DNA of 23,425 bases from Oehlia diaphana. Taxonomy: Eukaryota; Glomeromycota; Glomeromycetes; Glomerales; Glomeraceae. Position numbers and translations under genes: made by a program. This document shows positions 18,730 through 23,425 of the stretch, piece after piece. Below the pieces are notes generated by a model. The model searched no databases. It was not told the DNA's origin and was given only the letters and a program-made list of their open reading frames with translations. Where the stretch lies: contig QZLH01000444.1 in the NCBI GenBank assembly GCA_003833135.1, forward strand, positions 8,396 to 31,820, given 5' to 3'. Each line of letters begins with the position of its first letter. Positions within the stretch are counted from its first letter, which is position 1.

Positions 18730-19345
18730 TATTACTAGGCATTTGTTAATTTCGCAATACACATAGGAAAATTACTAACAAAACACTAATTATAAGATAT
18801 TCAAAAAAAGTATTGCTACTGGTAGAATTTTAGTCAGAATTAAAAAATGTCATAAATATTTTCTAATGCTGATGTGATGATGATCACACGCGCGGTGATT
18901 TTTTCATTTTCCACATAATTTACTAATTTAAAATAATTTTTTATTTAGCAATTCAAAAAATATTATTATTTAGCAAAAAGTTTAAAAATAGCAACTTAGG
19001 CCGGGCAATAAAAAATTTTAGATTCTCGGAACATAAAAATTTTAAAAATGACCCGGCCGGCCGGCAATTTTTTTTATATTTATAAAATTTTTTCATATCT
19101 GATATGTAAAATTTTTTTACCCAATGACTTAAAATCACGTGATGAAAATTTTTTATTTATAAAAAAAAAATTTCCATTTTTCGAAAAACTGACCCGGCCG
19201 GGTCACGAGAATCTAAAATTTTTTTTTTGCCCGACCTTATGTGGAATATTGAAATTCGGGATATTGGACTCGGATCGGGGAAATTGTATGCTTTAGGAAT
19301 GGTCTAGTTCGGGAAATTAGCCAATCAGGTAAATAATTTCGGGAA
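18730..19345 (-). repeat. Long dispersed repeat, copy 1, carrying a MITE insertion
   Basis: Read on the minus strand, this block matches 22960-23320 in the same order: TTTCCCGA-rich phrases, AATATTCCACATAA, TTGCTATTTTTAAACTTTT, TAGTAAATTATG, then GTTAGTAATTTTCCTAT. The copies face each other around the secreted-protein gene. Copy 1 differs by a 238-bp insertion (next entry). No coding capacity was recognised, so this is probably a non-autonomous element or a repeat remnant. Confidence 0.65.
18999..19236. mobile_element. 238-bp Tourist-like MITE with TTA target duplication
   Basis: Left end GGCCGGGCAATAAAAAATTT and right end (reverse complement) GGTCGGGCAAAAAAAAAATT continue into TTAGATTCTCG, so the terminal inverted repeats are about 31 bp. 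TTA flanks both ends (18996-18998 and 19237-19239). The related copy near 23120 lacks the element and has a single TTA (AATAGCAATTTATGTGAAAT), which confirms the insertion and the 3-bp duplication. GC-rich CCCGGCCGG blocks near both ends are a striking contrast to the A/T-rich surroundings. A 3-bp TTA duplication and GG ends fit PIF/Harbinger derivatives. Non-coding; the open frames at 18953-19138 and 19048-19296 are products of the element. Confidence 0.8.
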
Positions 19346-20156
19346 AAGTCGTGATTAATTAATTAAATTGATCAAAGCTTTTCAAAAAAAAATCTTATTC
19401 GTTCATATTAATTATAAAATTAAAGGATCTTCAAAGCTTTTCTAAATATAATTCTTTTTTTTTTTTAAAAAAAAAAGAAAATTCTTATTAGTTCATATTA
19501 ATTATAAAAATTAAAAGAAAAAAATAGTAAAAAAAAGTAAATAAAAGAATTTTGAACATATAAGATAATCAATTACATCTGATGCCATTGTCCCCAAAGT
19601 CGTTTCCTGAAATTCCAATTTCCATAAATAAATAAATTATCCCATTTTGGCTTGACAATATGGTACATAAAAGTGGTTGACTGCCAAAAGAATTATTTGA
19701 TTACAAATTTAAAATAAAATAACATTAATTAGCAAAGAAATAATAGAAGATCTGAACAAAATTAAAAGTCCATTCAATCGGATCTCAGAATACGCAAAGA
19801 AATAGAAATTTCGTTCGTTCGTATAAAAAAAAGAAAAAAAAAAATTTTTTTTAAGGAATTTCCGTTTGATTTATTGAATTTTAATCCGATGAAGTTAAAA
19901 GAAATTTCTATGGTTTCAATTATTCCCAATCTTGGAATCGCACCAGTAAGGTTATAATTATTTTTTCGTCGTGAAATGACGAAAATATTCGTTTTTAAGG
20001 TTTCTGATTTTCAAATCTAGCATATAACCAATCACCACTGCTTGATAAATCTGTAGGCCACCTTTTATAATATATATATTCCTATATCTTATGTATAATT
20101 AGCTAGTACAGTATGGTACAGTTAATAGATTTTTTTTTCTTTTTTTCGTGTGATAT
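19346..20156. other. Spacer with a short tandem duplication, no gene
   Basis: TCAAAGCTTTTC ... TTCATATTAATTATAAAA occurs twice (19372-19426 and 19431-19516), the second copy being interrupted by a T/A homopolymer. A TTTCGTC...GACGAAA hairpin lies at about 19965-19985. No gene. Confidence 0.5.
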
Positions 20157-20248
20157 TCAATAATTATTATATTAAATGGACATTGATGTCCAAATATCAA
20201 ATGGATATTAATGTCCAAATATTAAATGTCCTGATGCTTTTCTTTTTT

Positions 20249-20302
<54 letters not shown>

Positions 20303-20650
20303 CTGGGCAAATTGATGTTCAGCTAACCACATGTAAAATGGACAATGGCGCCCAAATAATCACATGAAATAAATATTGATGTCTAAATGATCAATTCGTA
20401 TAACTGTAAAAACTCCGTAGAAATGAGCCTTTCTGAATCGATTCACAGAAAATATTAATAATTTGATAAATTCCGTTATTAATTCCGGAAATATGAGCCT
20501 TTTACGGAAAAAAGATGGAATATAAAAAACGGATCGACTTTTTAACAGGGAATATGACTAAATGTACGTTATTTGGACACCGGCGTCCATTTAATTATAA
20601 TAGTTATTTGTCCATTTAATATAATAGTTATTTGGACAATTAGACGTCAT
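20157..20650. mobile_element. Candidate inverted-repeat element built from palindromic GGACATTGATGTCC units
   Basis: The left part has ATGGACATTGATGTCCAAAT (20176) and ATGGATATTAATGTCCAAAT (20201). The right part has the inverted ATTTGGACACCGGCGTCCAT (20571) and further TTATTTGGACA phrases to 20650. An internal copy is ATGGACAATGGCGCCCAAAT (20338) and a weak one is near 20371. Outer arms share TATTATA(T)TTAAATGGAC. A T run of 52 (20251-20302) interrupts the left half. An internal pair, GAAATGAGCCTTT/GAAATATGAGCCTTT, is also present. The ends and target duplication could not be fixed. It may be a MITE or a stretch of tandem palindromes. Confidence 0.5.
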
Positions 20651-21067
20651 ATAAAAAAACTCTATAATATACGATACGGTACGAAATTTTCAACCTGAAT
20701 AACCTTCAATGAATGAAAATTATTAATGATTTTATTCTCTTTACGTTATTATAATGATTATCAAAAGAAGTTTCTGATATTCTGATTTCATTTATGTAAA
20801 CTTTAAAAATATTGAAATAATTCTTATATAAATCCTGAAAAAATTTCTTAATCCGACGAAAAAAAAAACATTTCTCAAATAATTCTTTTTAACATTCCTT
20901 TGACGTATAAGACGCGTCTAAATATATTCTAATATCATTTTATTCGAACTAATACTATCTATTTACATATAATACAAACTTTTCGTAATTTTTTTTTAAT
21001 TTTTTTTTAATTTTTTCAACCATCTTAATATTGGAATAAATTTTAGTATTACTTTCGAGATTCAAAA
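20651..21067 (+). promoter_or_regulatory. Upstream region of the secreted-protein gene
   Basis: No gene. A TGACGTA (20901) and a palindromic GACGCGTC (20911-20918, containing ACGCGT) lie side by side about 150 bp before the ATG. These resemble bZIP and MluI-box sites of fungi, respectively. The leader then has T-rich tracts typical of fungal promoters. Function inferred from motif similarity only. Confidence 0.3.
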
Positions 21068-22426
21068 ATGATCAAGTTCATTATAAATTCGCTTTTACTC
21101 CTTTTCTTTTTTGGAATTGTTGCCGCATCAAAAGATTTTGATGTTGTTATGGGTAACAAAAAATTTAAAACAACAAACTTACTTAGTGCTGTCTATAGTC
21201 AACAAGTTGGTGATCCTTCAGAAGGATATCATAAGGCAGAATTTAATTTAAAAACCAACTTACCATCATTTAATCCTGATCAAAGTGGTGTAGAAAGTGT
21301 TATTTGTAAAACAGAGGCAAATGGTAAAAGAAAAATTACTTTCAGCTTAAAGGACAAAAATGCGGTTGAGAATGTTAATAAATGGCCTGAAAGAATTATG
21401 TTATTAATTTCTCATAAATGGAAATGCTTTGGCAAAAGGTCTACTCAATTTTTTACGGCTACTGACAGAGTTATAGATGAATCTAAATTAGTTGCAACTT
21501 TTGCTATTATGAGATGCGATTTTCCACACAATTTAGAAGATTACGATATCAATTTTAATTGGGTCGAAGGGAAACAAACAAAGAATAATACTCGTCGCAG
21601 TCTAGAAGAAAGATTCGGTATTCCATTTCCAACAATTAATATTAGTAATAAAATAGGTTTAAATATCTTATTTGACTCAAAAAGTGATAAATCTTCAAAA
21701 CCAGATATATCACTTATAAATAATAAAGATATTAAATTGCTTTGCGCTAATTGTTTTACGAAAGGTGAAGCTGCTCTTGCATTGAGAATTAGAGGTAAAA
21801 TTTTTCCTCCTAAAGTGAAAGAAGCTTCAATTACTCTTAATGGAAATTTACTCGTAAACCTTGATTTTGCCCTTGAAACTCCAAAAGAAATAAGCCATGA
21901 AGGAAAAGCATCTATAAATTCTCCTATTGCAAGTATTAGAATAGGTGCTTTTAATATACCAGGTTTATTAGAACTCGGCCCTGAAATTGACCTTGTTGCT
22001 GCAGCTGATGCTCTTGCGGATGCAAGAGCATCTATCAAATTTGGTGGTAATTTTAGTTTACCAAATTTTAGTGCTAAGGCATCATTTAAAGGCCTACCAA
22101 ATTTTGAGCAATCTGGGTTCAACCCTATAGTCAATGCACATATTCCAAGTGCTAATGCCAAAGCTTCTGTTATTATTACTGCTGTATTAAAATCTCAATT
22201 AGCTTTTGGTATAAAAATACTTGGAGGTCGAATTTTAAATAAGAAAGTTGGTTTTGAATTGGTTGGAACTCTTGCAGATTCTTTTAGATTAGGTACTAGT
22301 TGTAAAAGAAAGGCTCACCTACATATTACATCTTCTCTTGGTGGTAATATAGGTTTTTTTGTAAATGATAAGGATTTTCCTATATTAAAATTTCCTACTC
22401 AATCTTTATTAGATAAATGTTTATAA
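21068..22426 (+). CDS. Secreted DUF7029-DUF7223-type protein
   Basis: Intronless, 452 residues. The N-terminus MIKFIINSLLLLFFFGIVAA is a clear signal peptide, with cleavage likely after Ala19/Ala20. Residues 50-170 fit the pattern of fungal DUF7029: HKAEFNLKTNLPSF, VESVICKTE, KITFSLKDKNAVENVNKWPE, then LLISHKWKC and RSTQFFTATDR. Residues 215-410 resemble DUF7223: IKLLCANCF..G, repeated amphipathic beta segments, FNIPGLLELGPEIDL, and an Ala-rich loop. A dibasic RRSLEER near 176 could be a Kex2-type processing site between the two parts, and N173, N191 and N328 are possible N-glycosylation sites. Such proteins are secreted or cell-surface proteins of unknown function in many fungi. The domain names rest on remembered sequence patterns. 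The antisense open frame at 21541-22161 is a shadow. Confidence 0.8.
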   Translation: MIKFIINSLLLLFFFGIVAASKDFDVVMGNKKFKTTNLLSAVYSQQVGDPSEGYHKAEFNLKTNLPSFNPDQSGVESVICKTEANGKRKITFSLKDKNAVENVNKWPERIMLLISHKWKCFGKRSTQFFTATDRVIDESKLVATFAIMRCDFPHNLEDYDINFNWVEGKQTKNNTRRSLEERFGIPFPTINISNKIGLNILFDSKSDKSSKPDISLINNKDIKLLCANCFTKGEAALALRIRGKIFPPKVKEASITLNGNLLVNLDFALETPKEISHEGKASINSPIASIRIGAFNIPGLLELGPEIDLVAAADALADARASIKFGGNFSLPNFSAKASFKGLPNFEQSGFNPIVNAHIPSANAKASVIITAVLKSQLAFGIKILGGRILNKKVGFELVGTLADSFRLGTSCKRKAHLHITSSLGGNIGFFVNDKDFPILKFPTQSLLDKCL

Positions 22427-22887
22427 AGATAGAAAGAGATAAAATATTATTTTTTTTTTACATAATTCTTTATTCTTATTTTAGAAAAAATGATTTGATT
22501 AGTGACGTATCTCAAAGTTGCGCTATATTATGTTACGTTGTTGACGTGACTAGATACGGCTTGACGTAAACAAGTTCGAAATTTATTATTTATTTTTATG
22601 TATTAAAAATTACATTCCACTTTCTTTTATTGCGCCTACTACTCTTTAAATTAACATTAATATTATCTTTGGCTTACTCTTCTAATCTATTGAAATATTA
22701 AAATATTACCAACTAAATTAATTGAATTGAGATCCATGCTATTAAGTATTATCATTTGACATTCATATTTGTTTCTAGTGGAATAAGAGGAAGATTAGTT
22801 TAACTGACATTTCTGTTTCTTATCGCTATGGATAATTAAAACTCGAAAATACACAAGTACATGTGTACCAAGCTTATAATTATAAAG
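22427..22887. other. Spacer with a cluster of TGACGT sites
   Basis: TGACGT occurs at 22503, 22542 and 22562, within 65 bp and all in one orientation, followed by A/T-rich DNA. CREB/ATF-type bZIP proteins bind TGACGT. The cluster lies just past the secreted gene, so it would serve a downstream or antisense unit if functional. No gene. Confidence 0.35.
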
Positions 22888-23320
22888 CATTGTCGGACCA
22901 TTTTCTGAATGCCATTTTCCCGAATATATCTTTTACTTATGTCAATTACCTGAATACAACTGATCCTTTCTAAAACATACAATTTCCCAAATTCTTATTT
23001 CCCGAACTTCAATTTCATAAAATCCTATTTCTCGAATTCCGAATCCCAAATATTCGAACCTCCATATCCTTATTTCAAATGTCCCAGATCCCAATATCCC
23101 AAATTCCAATATTTCACATAAATTGCTATTTTTAAACTTTTGCCAAATAATAATATCTGTATATTTACTAAATGAAAAATTATAATAAATGTTAGTAAAT
23201 TATGTACTATCATGATGATAATTGTTAATAAACTTAGAAACTTCAATATGTAAAATTATACTTTAGAATACCTTATAGATAAAGTGGTTTGTTAGTAATT
23301 TTCCTATATACAGTTCTCGA
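22888..23320 (+). repeat. Long dispersed repeat, copy 2 (empty site)
   Basis: Matches 18730-19345 in inverted orientation. It starts with the CATTGTCGGACCATTTTCTG segment also seen at 18414, then degenerate TTTCCCGAATTCC phrases to about 23110, then TTCACATAAATTGCTATTTT, GTAAATTATG and GTTAGTAATTTTCCTAT (about 23291-23307). It lacks the MITE found in copy 1 and therefore shows the pre-insertion sequence. No coding frame. Confidence 0.65.
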
Positions 23321-23425
23321 AAAAAGTAATCGGAATTACAAAAAGTGCAATAAATAAAAATCCAATGATTAAAATTGCTTCAAATTTTCCAAATTTATTG
23401 GTAAATGTGTAAATATTATGCATAT

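Noticed and set aside
20251..20302. T52 run as an assembly gap
   Set aside because: Flanked by other T/C-rich sequence and consistent with the many T runs here; the length is uncertain but nothing indicates a gap.
21541..22161. 206-residue minus-strand frame
   Set aside because: Antisense shadow of the signal-peptide-bearing plus-strand gene, whose composition is clearly coding.
1..23425. tRNA, 5S rRNA or snRNA genes
   Set aside because: No B-box-like GGTTCRANNC with a matching cloverleaf was found by eye; a covariance search would be decisive.

Overview
The window looks like nuclear DNA of an arbuscular mycorrhizal fungus (Glomeromycotina, most like Rhizophagus). The DNA is extremely A+T rich with long homopolymers. 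Protein genes are sparse, and where split they have short introns with fungal GTATGT or GTAAGT donors. The gene content fits this group: a BTB-TLDc protein, a Crinkler/RHS-type NTPase-nuclease protein, and lineage-specific hypothetical proteins. No rRNA, tRNA, CRISPR array or bacterial-type operon was seen. The organism assignment is inference from gene families and composition.

Layout. 0.17-1.13 kb (minus): a two-exon hypothetical gene whose downstream continuation is in another frame, so it is probably broken. 1.1-5.6 kb: A/T-rich spacer holding short tandem repeats, a coding-like island (2.5-2.7 kb), a possible spliced glutamine-rich gene (3.55-4.70 kb), a 196-bp MITE inside the long intron of that model, and three tandem palindromes (4.35-4.43 kb). 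5.64-7.80 kb (minus): an intact 720-residue Crinkler-like protein. 7.8-10.3 kb: spacer with a 27-bp tandem array and a 481-bp pogo-like MITE. 10.35-11.87 kb (plus): a two-exon BTB-BACK-TLDc gene. 11.9-14.0 kb: featureless spacer, ending in a 128-bp tandem duplication that lies in front of the next gene. 14.39-15.26 kb (plus): a 290-residue protein with a CxxC-CxxC knuckle, an in-frame 27-bp minisatellite and a C-terminal ParB/sulfiredoxin-like 'DNRRL' domain; its 3' end is partly triplicated. 15.4-21.0 kb: repeat-rich spacer with decayed coding fragments, a 238-bp Tourist-like MITE and a palindrome-rich inverted-repeat element containing T52. 21.07-22.43 kb (plus): a secreted 452-residue protein of the DUF7029-DUF7223 type. 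The last kilobase carries a second, inverted copy of the repeat seen at 18.7-19.35 kb.

The genes do not form a pathway and are independently promoted. The Crinkler-like protein is predicted nuclear and possibly DNA-acting, the BTB-TLDc protein is a likely ubiquitin-ligase adaptor or signalling protein, and the DUF7029-DUF7223 protein is predicted to be secreted. The window is typical of a repeat-rich, fast-changing compartment in which effector-like and family-expanded genes sit among MITEs and decaying genes. The strongest new observations are two MITEs with TAA/TTA target duplications, one supported by an empty-site copy elsewhere in the window, and the zinc-knuckle/DNRRL protein.
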